From Rickettsia typhi (GTDB lineage Bacteria > Pseudomonadota > Alphaproteobacteria > Rickettsiales > UBA1997): a stretch of 13,076 nt of DNA. The first letter of the stretch is position 1, and every line of letters begins with the position of its first letter. Positions 1 through 8,130 of the stretch are shown piece after piece. The notes below the pieces were generated by a model. That model was given only the letters and a program-made list of their open reading frames with translations. It was not told the origin of the DNA and searched no databases. A program made the position numbers and the translations under genes. The stretch spans positions 1 to 13,076 of the forward strand of contig CAMDAI010000017.1 of assembly GCA_945888585.1 (NCBI GenBank), in the 5' to 3' direction.

Positions 1-229
1 TGTCTCTTTTAGCTTCATCACGTTCAATCAAAAGAATATCTGGGTTATTTTTAAAGCTTATAACAGTTGAATTACCAACAATTATTTTTGCTAAATTTTT
101 GGCAAAATTAGATTTTCCAATGCCTTTATTTCCGCAAAAGAGTAAAGCATGATGAATTCTGCCTGATCTGAAGTTTTCAAGTAGTTGTTTTTCTATAATT
201 TGATAGCCAAAAGGTTGATTTGCATTCAT
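1..229 (-). CDS. holB: DNA polymerase III subunit delta' (N-terminal part, cut by window edge)
   Basis: This is the first 76 codons of an AAA+ clamp-loader subunit, which helps load the sliding clamp onto DNA during replication. Reading from the ATG at 229, the sequence shows a short N-terminal helix and then R-I-H-H-A-L-L-F. A Walker A motif, GNKGIGKS, follows at residues 33-40. The segment NNPDILLIERDEAKR at about 61-75 corresponds to the HPDxxxLEPEExKR stretch typical of HolB. The start lies 21 bases after the ccoP stop, so it is probably read through from the oxidase operon. There is no good Shine-Dalgarno immediately upstream; the GGAGGAG of the ccoP 3' end is too far away to count. DnaX (tau/gamma) shares the fold, but the HHALLF and PDxxLIE context favours HolB. 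The rest of the gene lies beyond position 1. Confidence 0.85.
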   Translation of the reverse strand, partial: MNANQPFGYQIIEKQLLENFRSGRIHHALLFCGNKGIGKSNFAKNLAKIIVGNSTVISFKNNPDILLIERDEAKRD

Positions 230-250
230 ATTATTAGTTTTAAACAAAAA

Positions 251-1117
251 CTATTCTCCTCCACCAAGAGAATGAATATATAAAGCTAATTGTCTGATAG
301 TTTGGTCATCTAATCTTCCTTTCCAAGATGTCATTACACCTGATCTGGAGTTATTTATGGTATATAATATATCATCTTTAGATTTTCCATATAACCAAAT
401 TGGATCAGTTAAATTTGGTGCTCCAACTGTTCTGCCGCCTTTTCCATCAGAACCGTGGCAAACAGCACATTGGTTTTTAAAGATTTCTTTTCCTTTTGTA
501 TTTGGGGCTGCTGATTTGTTAGAAAATGCCATAACGTAATTAGTTACATTTTCAATTTCTTCTTTTGTTAAGATTTGATCTCTTCCAAATGCCGGCATTG
601 CAGAATTTCTGGTTTGTTCATGAGTTGATCTAATGCCATATGATATAGTTGTGTGAATATCTTCAATTTTTCCGCCCCATAACCAATCATCATCATTAAG
701 GTTAGGAAATCCTTTATGTCCTTGGGCACCGGTTCCATGACAAGCAGCACAATTATCTTTAAAAGCAATTTTTCCTCCAGCTATGGCGAATTCCATTAGT
801 TCTGGATTTTTTTTAATTTCAGCAAAGCTACTATTGCTAAATTTTTCTAAATAAATTCCTCTTTTTGCTTGTACCTCTTTGAGGTTTTCTTTTAATTGAG
901 AATATTGAGTCCAGTTCTTTAATCCCTTTGTATTACCAGAGGTTGTTGGCCAGGTTGGAAAGAAAAACCAATAAATTATTGACCAAATAATACAAATCAT
1001 CCAGACAATTAACCACCAGCGTGGAGCGGGTGTGTTATATTCCTGAATACCATCCCATTCATGACCGGTGGTTTTTGGTTGATTATTTTGTTGGTCTTGA
1101 TTTTTATTCTGAATCAT
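251..1117 (-). CDS. ccoP: Cytochrome c oxidase cbb3-type, diheme subunit III
   Basis: CcoP feeds electrons from soluble or membrane cytochromes c into the cbb3 oxidase. The protein is 288 residues long. It has a cytoplasmic N-terminus with the family's HEWDGIxEYNxPxPRWW segment (19-35), one membrane helix at about 36-54, and two periplasmic cytochrome c domains. The haem attachment sites are CAACH (123-127) and CAVCH (217-221). Likely axial methionines are M174 (AMPAF) and M262 (VMTSW). I chose the ATG at 1117 because it starts right before the conserved N-terminal block. An upstream in-frame ATG at 1186 would add 23 residues that are only the ccoQ sequence read in another frame. The gene overlaps ccoQ by 14 bases, consistent with translational coupling. 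It ends in a TAG stop just before holB. Confidence 0.95.
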   Translation of the reverse strand: MIQNKNQDQQNNQPKTTGHEWDGIQEYNTPAPRWWLIVWMICIIWSIIYWFFFPTWPTTSGNTKGLKNWTQYSQLKENLKEVQAKRGIYLEKFSNSSFAEIKKNPELMEFAIAGGKIAFKDNCAACHGTGAQGHKGFPNLNDDDWLWGGKIEDIHTTISYGIRSTHEQTRNSAMPAFGRDQILTKEEIENVTNYVMAFSNKSAAPNTKGKEIFKNQCAVCHGSDGKGGRTVGAPNLTDPIWLYGKSKDDILYTINNSRSGVMTSWKGRLDDQTIRQLALYIHSLGGGE

Positions 1118-1265
1118 CTTGATCTTTAAATGGTATTTTAGCGTAGTTGTTAAATTTCTTTTTGCCACCAGGAACAAAAAGGACATAGATCACTATTCCA
1201 CAAAATAAAGTGAAGCAAAATAGTAATCCAATAATTGCAGCATTTTTTATGATAAAATCGATCAT
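1104..1265 (-). CDS. ccoQ: cbb3-type oxidase small subunit CcoQ/FixQ
   Basis: This is a 53-residue protein found by reading the gap between ccoO and ccoP; it is too short for most gene callers. It begins MIDFIIKNAAIIGLL, has one strongly hydrophobic helix at about residues 8-31, and then a short basic and polar tail (VPGGKKKFNNYA) ending DDSE. This is the layout of CcoQ, a single-helix protein that stabilises the cbb3 complex. The ATG lies one base after the ccoO stop. An AGAAGGA Shine-Dalgarno (1277-1283) sits inside the ccoO 3' end, 11 bases from the start. The end overlaps the ccoP start by 14 bases. Its position in the invariant N-O-Q-P order is the strongest evidence, because the sequence itself is poorly conserved across the family. 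Confidence 0.9.
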   Translation of the reverse strand: MIDFIIKNAAIIGLLFCFTLFCGIVIYVLFVPGGKKKFNNYAKIPFKDQDDSE

Positions 1266-1266
1266 A

Positions 1267-2016
1267 TTACTTTTTATCCTTCTCTATTGTTTTATTCGGA
1301 TTAATAGGTTCATATTTAGAAAAATCAATCATAGTTCCCAATACCTGAAGATAGGCAATCAATGCATCCATTTCGGAAACTTTGTTTATATTACCATCAA
1401 AATCTCTAATGTTAATTTTTTTGCCATAGCGCTTTTCTAATCCGTTTGAATCCCGATCTGCAGAAGATTGAACTACGGCATCACTTACAGCATTTTGAAT
1501 CATGTCATCATCATAAGGAACGCCAATTATTCTTAATATTTCCATATCCTTGGAAATTCCAGAAATATCAGCATCTCTTTCGGTTAAAAATTTATAGCCA
1601 GGCATTACCGACTCAGGAACTACATCGCGAGGATTAATTAAGTGACGAACGTGCCATTCATCGGAATATTTACCGCCAACTCTAGCTAGATCCGGACCGG
1701 TTCTTTTTGATCCCCATTGAAATGGATAATCATACATGCTTTCAGCAGCAAGAGAATAATGGCCATATCTTTCAACTTCATCACGTAAGACCCGAATTTG
1801 TTGAGAGTGGCAACCATAACATCCTTCTCTTTTGTAGATTTTAGATCCAGCTAATTCTAAAGGACTATATGGTCTCATGCCATCCACCTTTTCTATAGTA
1901 GTTTCAATTCTAAAAAGAGGAACGATTTCAACTAACCCGCCAATAGAAACTACAATCACAGTTAATATTAAAAGCAGAATAGAGTTCTTTTCTATTTTAT
2001 CGTGATGTTTAAACAT
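1267..2016 (-). CDS. ccoO: Cytochrome c oxidase cbb3-type, monoheme subunit II
   Basis: CcoO is the membrane-anchored monohaem cytochrome c that passes electrons from CcoP to the catalytic subunit. The 249-residue protein has an N-terminal membrane helix at about 12-34. It then shows the typical [27 protein letters not shown] block, with haem attachment at C66, C69 and H70. Further family hallmarks are [21 protein letters not shown] and the likely distal ligand M138 in VMPGY. The C-terminal helix carries the [11 protein letters not shown] motif. The length is normal for the family. The gene starts 9 bases after ccoN ends and its stop is one base before the ccoQ start, so it sits inside the ccoNOQP operon. 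There is no convincing Shine-Dalgarno, which suggests coupled translation. Confidence 0.97.
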   Translation of the reverse strand: MFKHHDKIEKNSILLLILTVIVVSIGGLVEIVPLFRIETTIEKVDGMRPYSPLELAGSKIYKREGCYGCHSQQIRVLRDEVERYGHYSLAAESMYDYPFQWGSKRTGPDLARVGGKYSDEWHVRHLINPRDVVPESVMPGYKFLTERDADISGISKDMEILRIIGVPYDDDMIQNAVSDAVVQSSADRDSNGLEKRYGKKINIRDFDGNINKVSEMDALIAYLQVLGTMIDFSKYEPINPNKTIEKDKK

Positions 2017-2025
2017 TGATTTATT

Positions 2026-3447
2026 TTAATTTCTAATTGTTGGAACAGTTTTAATGGTTTTGTAAAAATTATAGGCCATGATTAAAGCTCCAAATAGGAA
2101 TAAAATTCCTCCAAGAGCTCGAATTATATACATTGGATGCATAGCTAATACGGTTTCAACAAAAGAATATTGTAGGAATCCCATTTCATCATAAGATCTC
2201 CACATTAGACCTTGCATAATACCAGCAACCCACATGGCAGTTATGTAAAGTACAATTCCAATAGAGGCAATCCAAAAATGGACAGATACTAATTTCATTG
2301 AATATAAGCCCTCTTTTTTCCATAAAATTGGAACTAAATGATATAATGAGCCAAAGCTAATAAAGGCAACCCAACCAAGTGCTCCAGAGTGAACGTGACC
2401 AACAGTCCAATCAGTGTAATGAGAAAGTGAATTTACAGCTCTAATTGCCATTACCGGACCTTCAAAGGTACTCATTCCATAAAAGGCAACAGCAGCAATT
2501 AGAAAACGTAAAACCGGATCATCTCTTAATTTATGCCAAGCACCAGAAAGAGTCATAAGACCATTAATCATACCACCCCAAGATGGCATCCATAGCATAA
2601 TTGAAAAAGTCATTCCTAAGGTTTGAGTCCAATCTGGAAGCGAAGTGTAATGAAGATGATGAGGGCCAGCCCAAATATAGATAAAAATTAGTGACCAAAA
2701 ATGAATTATGGAAAGACGATAGGAATAAACAGGTTTATTTGCTCTTTTGGGAATAAAATAATACATCATTCCAAGAAAGCCTGCTGTTAAAAAAAATCCA
2801 ACCGCATTATGACCGTACCACCATTGAATCATAGCGCTTTGAACTCCGCCAAAAATTGGGTAACTATGAGAACTATCTAATCTGAGTGGGATAGAAAGTG
2901 AGTTAACAATATGAAGAATTGCAACGGTAACAATGAAGCCAAGATAAAACCAATTGGCAACATAAATGTGTGATTCTTTACGATTTTTTAAAGTCATGAC
3001 ATAGACCAAAAAATAACTGACCCAAATTATAACTAGCCATAAATCAGCATACCATTCTGGTTCAGCATATTCTTTAGCTTGAGTAATTCCATTAATATAA
3101 CCATAAGCGGCCATTAGGATAAAAACTTGATAGCCCCAAAAAATAAATTTTAAAAATCCACCTTTGCCCCAAAGTCTGGCCCCAGAGGTTCTTTGAACTA
3201 CAAAGAAACTAGTAGCAAATAAAGCATTTCCACCAAAAGCAAAGATTACTGCAGAAGTATGAAGAGGCCGCAATCTGCCAAAGCTAGTCCATTCATTAAG
3301 ATTGAGTGATGGAAAAGCTAATTGAGAAGCAATAATGACTCCCATTGTAAATCCAATGATTCCCCAAAAAACTGTAGCAATGGTAAATAACTTAATAATA
3401 TCATAGTTGTATGATTGATGAGTAGCTGTGCTGTAAGAAGAATTCAT
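2026..3447 (-). CDS. ccoN: Cytochrome c oxidase cbb3-type, catalytic subunit I
   Basis: CcoN is the haem-copper core of the high-affinity cbb3 oxidase, reducing oxygen to water and pumping protons at the inner membrane. The 473-residue, about 12-helix protein keeps all key residues. H63 and H353 would ligate low-spin haem b, and H351 (GHVHSG) the haem b3. CuB would be held by H213 (WWYGHNAVG), H263 and H264 (GPHH). Y257, six residues before H263, is in the place of the cross-linked tyrosine. E329 (STFEGP) matches the proton-channel glutamate. These sit at near-constant offsets (+3 to +6) from the Pseudomonas stutzeri CcoN numbering I recall. The gene begins two bases after the upstream TauE/SafE gene. 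Nothing suggests decay, so the oxidase should be functional. A cbb3 oxidase implies life at low oxygen, such as inside a host or in sediment. Confidence 0.98.
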   Translation of the reverse strand: MNSSYSTATHQSYNYDIIKLFTIATVFWGIIGFTMGVIIASQLAFPSLNLNEWTSFGRLRPLHTSAVIFAFGGNALFATSFFVVQRTSGARLWGKGGFLKFIFWGYQVFILMAAYGYINGITQAKEYAEPEWYADLWLVIIWVSYFLVYVMTLKNRKESHIYVANWFYLGFIVTVAILHIVNSLSIPLRLDSSHSYPIFGGVQSAMIQWWYGHNAVGFFLTAGFLGMMYYFIPKRANKPVYSYRLSIIHFWSLIFIYIWAGPHHLHYTSLPDWTQTLGMTFSIMLWMPSWGGMINGLMTLSGAWHKLRDDPVLRFLIAAVAFYGMSTFEGPVMAIRAVNSLSHYTDWTVGHVHSGALGWVAFISFGSLYHLVPILWKKEGLYSMKLVSVHFWIASIGIVLYITAMWVAGIMQGLMWRSYDEMGFLQYSFVETVLAMHPMYIIRALGGILFLFGALIMAYNFYKTIKTVPTIRN

Positions 3448-3449
3448 AT

Positions 3450-4187
3450 TTAGATCTTATTAAAAATTAAGCCAATTGCTATTATAAAGAGAGTTATGCT
3501 GTTAATTAGTAATATTACTTTGGTTAAAAATTGTAAATTCTTTCTGTATTTCCAAAAGAATAAATATCCTCCGCTGGCAGTTATAAATAAACTTGGTATA
3601 GTAGCAATACCAAAACATAACATTGCTAATGCTGCTACTAAAAAATTATCAATAGAAGAAGCGGTAATTGCTGCCGCATATAATAATCCGCAAGGAATAA
3701 ATCCAAGTAACAATCCCAAGATATAACCTTTAAAATTATAAGGTTTTAAAAATAGTGGTTTAAAAGCTTGGCTAATAAATTTTCCAGATAGATGAAAAAC
3801 CTGCAGCTTTTCTACCAAATTAATTTTAATTGGCAATCTGATTTTTAGATTGGGAATAGTGATTTTAGCAAATATTAATGAAGCGATAATTAACATTAAA
3901 GCTGATATAAATTTGAACTCTATAAGATTTTTAAAACTGGTAGTAAATATTGATGATAATGCCCCAATTATACTATAAGTTGTAATTCTACCGCAATGAT
4001 AAGGAAGTAGAGCTATACCACTTAATCTTTTAAAGGAAGATAATTCGTTGATATTAATATTATTTAAACGATTACTAACTTGAGTTAATACAAAAGGACC
4101 ACACATTCCAATGCAATGAGTAAAGCTACCAAAAAGACCAAGAGAAAATAATGAAATAATTATTGTGATATTTTGAGATTCTATCAT
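3450..4187 (-). CDS. TauE/SafE family (COG2836-like, DsbD_2-type) membrane protein
   Basis: This is a predicted inner-membrane protein of 245 residues with about six helices. It carries the signature of the HCxGMCGP group of TauE/SafE-like proteins: HCIGMCGP at 24-31, [15 protein letters not shown] at 63-77 and [11 protein letters not shown] at 162-172. Genes of this group commonly lie beside ccoGHIS in proteobacteria and are thought to help copper delivery or cytochrome assembly. The paired cysteines in membrane segments resemble the DsbD transmembrane core and could carry metal or thiols. The actual substrate is unproven, and the sulfite-exporter label is only a family name. I chose the ATG at 4187, one base after the preceding gene. 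The longer reading from 4226 would need a TTG start and a 38-base overlap. It lies immediately upstream of ccoN, supporting a role in oxidase assembly. Confidence 0.85.
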   Translation of the reverse strand: MIESQNITIIISLFSLGLFGSFTHCIGMCGPFVLTQVSNRLNNININELSSFKRLSGIALLPYHCGRITTYSIIGALSSIFTTSFKNLIEFKFISALMLIIASLIFAKITIPNLKIRLPIKINLVEKLQVFHLSGKFISQAFKPLFLKPYNFKGYILGLLLGFIPCGLLYAAAITASSIDNFLVAALAMLCFGIATIPSLFITASGGYLFFWKYRKNLQFLTKVILLINSITLFIIAIGLIFNKI

Positions 4188-4188
4188 T

Positions 4189-4575
4189 TTATGACAGATT
4201 AATAATTGGAGTAAGAATAGTTGCAACTTTGCGATCTTCTGAAATTAATATATTGTAAGTTCTGCAGGCGGCAGAGCTGGTCATTTCATTAATAGAAGCT
4301 TCCGGATGAATAGCTTTAATTTCGTTTTTTAATCTATTAGAAATTTTTTTATGAATTTTACCGGTGCCAATTAAAATAATCTCTAATTCTAGATCAATCA
4401 TTTTTCCTAAGATGTTCCAGTCGATTAATTCAACAGACTCAACCTTAATTTCAATCAATTGATCTGGAGTTAATAAAACAGTATTTTGGTAAATTGTTTG
4501 ATTTATCCTGAATCCATCTGGTCCGTAGGAATTTATAACATTTTTATCTTTTGGAATTAAAGGAGTTATATCCAT
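4189..4575 (-). CDS. Mth938-like domain protein (DUF498/NDUFAF3 family)
   Basis: This 128-residue soluble protein is a single Mth938-like domain (Pfam DUF498). Visible hallmarks are the N-terminal INSYGPDGFRIN segment, the central IILIGTG strand and turn (about 66-72), and the C-terminal block EMTSSAACRTYNILISEDRKV, which matches the family's AcRTYNxLxxExR pattern. The human relative NDUFAF3 is a complex I assembly factor; the bacterial function is not established. It is the first gene of the string leading into the cbb3 oxidase and its stop is one base from the next start, so expression with a terminal oxidase is likely. That is a suggestive but unproven link between the family and assembly of respiratory complexes. 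A sigma70-like promoter lies about 50 bases upstream. Confidence 0.88.
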   Translation of the reverse strand: MDITPLIPKDKNVINSYGPDGFRINQTIYQNTVLLTPDQLIEIKVESVELIDWNILGKMIDLELEIILIGTGKIHKKISNRLKNEIKAIHPEASINEMTSSAACRTYNILISEDRKVATILTPIINLS

Positions 4576-4625
4576 AAAATATTTGCAATTAAAATACTGA
4601 ATCTTAGTCTTTGTTGTAAGATCTT

Positions 4626-4654
4626 ATTCTAATTTTACTAATCCACTTAATCAA
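4626..4654 (-). promoter_or_regulatory. Predicted sigma70-like promoter of the cbb3 gene string
   Basis: On the minus strand, TTGATT (4654-4649) is followed by a 17-base spacer and TAGAAT (4631-4626). This gives 4 of 6 and 5 of 6 matches to the TTGACA/TATAAT consensus. A start site near 4619 would leave a leader of about 45 bases before the ATG at 4575. It is the only decent candidate in the 86-base divergent gap and would drive the whole run from the Mth938 gene to holB. It is called by eye in AT-rich DNA, so chance matches are possible. Confidence 0.45.
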
Positions 4655-4661
4655 TATACTT

Positions 4662-6155
4662 ATGAAGATAAATTTCTTACCATTTTCTGATTTAAAATCT
4701 CTTAAAAAATCCACTTTAGTACTGGTAGTTAGCGAAGAAATGGTAAAAAGTTCTAGCAATGATTTAATTAAAAAAGCTATGGAACTTTACGATTTTAAAG
4801 GAAAATCAGGTCAAATTTGTTCTGTGTCGGGCTCAAATGGATTAGTTGTGATGGTTGGAATTGGTAATGAAAATAAATTTAATAACTTAGCAGCTAGTAA
4901 GCTTGGTGGTAAAATTATTAGTTATGCAAATGGAGTTAAGTTAAGTGAAATTGTTGTTGTTTTTGGTTGCGAATTAGATGCTAAAAATAATCTAAAAAAT
5001 AAAATAAAAAACACGGCTGATATTATTGCTAATATTGCTTTTGGCGCTAATTTACAAGGTTATCGCTTTAATAAATATTTTAATGCTAAAAAAGAAGGCA
5101 AAGATTTAAGTGTAAAACTAATTTCTTTATGTTTCGATGATGTTGCTAAAGTTAAAAAGGAATTTAATTCTTTGGATTTGATTTCTCAAAATGTTTTCTT
5201 TGTGCGTGATTTGGTTTCTGAACCTTCCAATGTTTTAAATCCGGAAAGTTATGCTGATATTTGTGCTGCTTTAGATAAGAAGGGTGGTTTACAAGTTGAA
5301 GTGCTTGATGAAAAAGAAATGAAAAAGCTAGGAATGAATAGCTTGCTCGGAGTTGGGCAGGGAAGTAATTATGAATCAAAGCTAGTGATATTCAGGTATA
5401 ACGGTGCTAAAAATCCAAAAGATCAGCCTATTGCTTTTGTTGGAAAAGGTGTAACTTTTGATACTGGAGGAATTTCCATTAAGCCAGCGCAAAATATGGA
5501 AGATATGAAAACTGATATGGCCGGTTCTGCTGTGGTAGTTGGTTTGATGAAATTACTTGCTGCCAGAAAAGCTAAAGTTAATGCGGTTGGTGTAATTGGT
5601 TTGGTTGAAAATATGCCATCTAGTACGGCACAAAAACCGGGAGATGTAGTTAAATCAATGTCGGGTCAAACCATTGAAATTGTTAATACCGATGCAGAAG
5701 GAAGATTGGTTTTGGCTGATGCTCTTCACTATACTAATACCAGGTTTAAGCCAAAATTTATTATTGATTTAGCTACTTTAACTGGAGCTATCATTGTTGC
5801 TTTAGCAGATGTTCATGCTGGTTTATTTTCTAATGATGATTTGCTTTCTAAACAACTTGAAGAAGCAGGTAAAAAAACTGGTGAGAGAGTTTGGAGATTG
5901 CCGGTTGGTAAAGAGTATGATGAAATGATTAATTCTGATATTGCTGATATGAAAAATGTTGGAAGTGGTAGGGGTGCTGGCAGTATAACTGCAGCCCAGT
6001 TTTTAAAGAGATTTATTGATAAAACTACATGGGCTCATCTAGATATTGCCGGAGTAGCTTGGAAAGGCAAGGGAGATCCTTTAGCGGTCAAGGGAGCTAC
6101 TGGATTTGGCGTTAGATTGTTGAATCAATTAGTAATTGATAATTACGAAAAATAA
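4662..6155 (+). CDS. pepA: Leucyl aminopeptidase PepA (M17 family)
   Basis: PepA is a cytosolic dinuclear-metal aminopeptidase that trims N-terminal residues from peptides during protein turnover. In E. coli it also binds DNA as an accessory factor. The protein is 497 residues against 503 in E. coli. The regulatory N-terminal domain spans about 1-165 and the catalytic domain about 170-495. Metal and catalytic residues are all present: K262, D267, K274, D285, D344, E346 and R348, lying in VGKGVTFDTGGISIKP, MKTDMAGSA and the family signature NTDAEGRLVLADAL. All are offset by exactly -8 from the E. coli numbering I recall. The ATG at 4662 has no obvious Shine-Dalgarno. A lipoprotein gene follows after three bases, so the two are probably co-transcribed. 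Confidence 0.97.
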   Translation: MKINFLPFSDLKSLKKSTLVLVVSEEMVKSSSNDLIKKAMELYDFKGKSGQICSVSGSNGLVVMVGIGNENKFNNLAASKLGGKIISYANGVKLSEIVVVFGCELDAKNNLKNKIKNTADIIANIAFGANLQGYRFNKYFNAKKEGKDLSVKLISLCFDDVAKVKKEFNSLDLISQNVFFVRDLVSEPSNVLNPESYADICAALDKKGGLQVEVLDEKEMKKLGMNSLLGVGQGSNYESKLVIFRYNGAKNPKDQPIAFVGKGVTFDTGGISIKPAQNMEDMKTDMAGSAVVVGLMKLLAARKAKVNAVGVIGLVENMPSSTAQKPGDVVKSMSGQTIEIVNTDAEGRLVLADALHYTNTRFKPKFIIDLATLTGAIIVALADVHAGLFSNDDLLSKQLEEAGKKTGERVWRLPVGKEYDEMINSDIADMKNVGSGRGAGSITAAQFLKRFIDKTTWAHLDIAGVAWKGKGDPLAVKGATGFGVRLLNQLVIDNYEK

Positions 6156-6158
6156 ATA

Positions 6159-7280
6159 GTGAAAACTAAGCAATTCTATAAAATTATTTTTCTGATTTTT
6201 CTGGTTGGCTCTTTGTCTTGTAGTCGACCAGAATCTTATCTGGTTAACAATCAGGCTAATTTAAGGATGATTGAAAGACAAGATCATCAAAAATGTGTTT
6301 ATAAAGGCATGGATATTGGTGAATGGGGTGATGTTAATACTGAAGTTTATTGGCGCTGTCGTTATAATTTAATTCAGGAAAGATTAATAGATTATCCAAT
6401 TAGTTCTGCATCAATGGAAAATAATGCTATGATCAAAAAAATCAGTGATGATATTTTAAAAAAATGGAACCGAGCCAGACAATTTTTATTATCAAAATTG
6501 GATGATAATATTGAAACTTTAGATCATTCAAAATGTATTTCCCAAGGATATGATATTGATAGTGTTGATTCGGCTCAAGTTGAAGCTTATTACATCTGTA
6601 GACAAAATTTAGTTTTAGAAAGAATGCCTCCGGCTCCAGGAATTACTAATAGCTATGAAGCGGCAATTCTTTCTGATTCCGATTCTGATGAATATATGAA
6701 AATGATTAGGGAAAATAAAAAGACAGATAAGGAAGTTTTGCTTGTTAGTAAAATGATGAATAATTATGAGAATTGTGCAGGTTTAAAAGTTAGAAGTGAT
6801 GAGTTTAAGAAATGTACCGATGCAACTGATGAGGCTAAGAAATGTCTAAGTAAAATTGAAGTGGCAAAAGCAAAAAAAGGCTTAGAAGATAAAATTTATT
6901 GCACACAACAATCATTTAATCAATTTCCAGATGATTATGCCTTTTCTAAGTACAAATCATCAAAAGAAATAGCAAAAGAAAAGCAAAAGAAAATTGATGC
7001 TAAAAATGAATTAGGAAAAATACAAGCTAAACAAAGTGAGAATTTAAAGTATTTAAAAGGTGATATTCTTGAGGCCTCAAAAAACAAAGATATGTTGTTT
7101 AATAATGATCAGAATGATAGCGATAAAAGATCCAGACTTTATAGTAAAATTGAATTAATGAAGTTAAGAGAACAGTTTGTGAAAAGATGCGATAAATCAA
7201 TGGAAGAAAAGATCCCGCATTTTGCTGATAAATATGTTAATGATTGTCAGGCAATAGCGGTTAATTGGGATAAGAAATAA
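6159..7280 (+). CDS. Cysteine-rich predicted lipoprotein with an 80-residue internal duplication, unknown function
   Basis: I do not recognise this 373-residue protein. It starts at a GTG three bases after pepA. The next in-frame ATG would remove the signal sequence, so GTG is preferred. Residues 1-20 are a basic N-end plus hydrophobic stretch ending G-S-L-S before C21, which fits the permissive lipoprotein pattern though not the classic L-A-G-C. Two copies of one module follow at 42-76 and 122-156, exactly 80 residues apart. Both read D-H-x-K-C-x3-G-x-D-I-x8-E-x-Y-x2-C-R-x-N-L-x2-E-R, with cysteines C46/C67 and C126/C147, each pair separated by 20 residues. Further cysteines are at 206, 219, 229, 248, 344 and 363, making ten beyond C21, an even number that suits disulfides. 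The second half is lysine-rich and helical, possibly coiled (about 262-310). A periplasmic, disulfide-bonded protein is my inference. Confidence 0.8.
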   Translation: MKTKQFYKIIFLIFLVGSLSCSRPESYLVNNQANLRMIERQDHQKCVYKGMDIGEWGDVNTEVYWRCRYNLIQERLIDYPISSASMENNAMIKKISDDILKKWNRARQFLLSKLDDNIETLDHSKCISQGYDIDSVDSAQVEAYYICRQNLVLERMPPAPGITNSYEAAILSDSDSDEYMKMIRENKKTDKEVLLVSKMMNNYENCAGLKVRSDEFKKCTDATDEAKKCLSKIEVAKAKKGLEDKIYCTQQSFNQFPDDYAFSKYKSSKEIAKEKQKKIDAKNELGKIQAKQSENLKYLKGDILEASKNKDMLFNNDQNDSDKRSRLYSKIELMKLREQFVKRCDKSMEEKIPHFADKYVNDCQAIAVNWDKK

Positions 7281-7314
7281 TAATTGGTATAATTAAAGAA
7301 AATTATTTTAGTTC

Positions 7315-8130
7315 TTAGCCAAAAAACCAGCCGGTTATAATATAATTTAAAAGTAGAATAATTATTGAGGAACTTACAACTGCATTAGTTGTGGCAATTC
7401 CAACTCCTTCCGCCCCCCTCTTGGAATTATATCCCCAATAACATCCCATAATACTGATTACAAAACCAAAAAATCCAGCTTTTACTAATCCAGAAATAAC
7501 ATCAATTGGTTCTAAAAAATCAATGGTGTTTTTGATATATGGACCAGGAGAAAACCCTAAATTATTCACGCTTACCAAATATCCGCCCATAATACCAATA
7601 ATATCTGCAATAATGGTTAAGAATGGTAACATAATAATTGCCGCTATAACTCTGGGAGCAACTAAGTATTTAAAAGGATTGGTTGATAAAGTCCGAAGAG
7701 CATCAATTTGTTCGGTAACTTTCATTGTGCCAATTTCAGCGGCAATTGAGGCCCCAACTCTTCCTGCAACCATTAATCCGGCAAATACTGGTCCCAATTC
7801 TCTGGTAACTGAAAGAGCAACTACCATTGCGATAGTGCTTTCAGCATTAAATCTAGAAAATCCAGAATAACTTTGCAAAGCTAAAACTGCCCCGCTAAAA
7901 ATTGCGGTTAAACCAACAACGGGTAAGGAAAAATAACCTATTTCAATAATTTGTTTAAAGATCAATTTTGGATAAAATGGTGGAGTAAATGATTGTTTTA
8001 CTGAATTACAAATAAAGATAAAAATAGTTCCTATTTTTGCCAAATACTCTAAGGTTACTGAACCAATTGCTGCTAAAAAACTCATGAATAATTTGATTTT
8101 ATTGTAAGGATGTAAGCTGTTTTGTAACAT
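7315..8130 (-). CDS. mlaE: MlaE/YrbE family lipid-transport ABC permease
   Basis: MlaE is the inner-membrane permease of the Mla system, which moves phospholipids between the membranes to keep the outer membrane asymmetric. The 271-residue protein has the family's core: GYFSLPVVGLTAIFSGAVL, SVTRELGPVFAGLMVAGRVG (107-126), the AEIGTMKVTEQIDAL coupling segment (131-145) and a C-terminal SSSIIILLLNYI helix. The sequence strongly resembles rickettsial MlaE as I recall it. I report the ATG at 8130, but M16 (ATG at 8085) would give 256 residues and seems to fit the usual N-terminus as well; neither start has a Shine-Dalgarno. The ATPase mlaF and the substrate protein mlaD are not adjacent, so the partners must lie elsewhere. 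It is convergent with the lipoprotein gene, 34 bases away. Confidence 0.92.
   Translation of the reverse strand: MLQNSLHPYNKIKLFMSFLAAIGSVTLEYLAKIGTIFIFICNSVKQSFTPPFYPKLIFKQIIEIGYFSLPVVGLTAIFSGAVLALQSYSGFSRFNAESTIAMVVALSVTRELGPVFAGLMVAGRVGASIAAEIGTMKVTEQIDALRTLSTNPFKYLVAPRVIAAIIMLPFLTIIADIIGIMGGYLVSVNNLGFSPGPYIKNTIDFLEPIDVISGLVKAGFFGFVISIMGCYWGYNSKRGAEGVGIATTNAVVSSSIIILLLNYIITGWFFG

Noticed and set aside
1118..1186. N-terminal extension of ccoP starting at the ATG at 1186
   Set aside because: The added 23 residues are ccoQ sequence read in another frame, and CcoP homology begins right after the ATG at 1117.
1210..1637. Plus-strand open frames opposite ccoQ and ccoO
   Set aside because: They are antisense shadows of well-supported cytochrome oxidase genes, with low-complexity hydrophobic or histidine-rich translations.
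4188..4226. Longer TauE/SafE protein starting at 4226
   Set aside because: The codon there is TTG and the extension would overlap the Mth938 gene by 38 bases. The ATG at 4187 begins one base after that gene's stop, matching the spacing style of the operon.
4634..4660. FNR-type anaerobic regulator site upstream of the cbb3 operon
   Set aside because: Only one half-site (TTGAT/ATCAA) is present, overlapping the -35 element; the other half does not match, so I cannot support an FNR box.
7281..7314. Bidirectional terminator between the lipoprotein gene and mlaE
   Set aside because: The 34-base gap is AT-rich with no stem longer than about four pairs and no GC-rich hairpin.
7523..7870. 115-residue open frame on the plus strand inside mlaE
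   Set aside because: It is the antisense shadow of a conserved membrane protein gene and has no recognisable features of its own.
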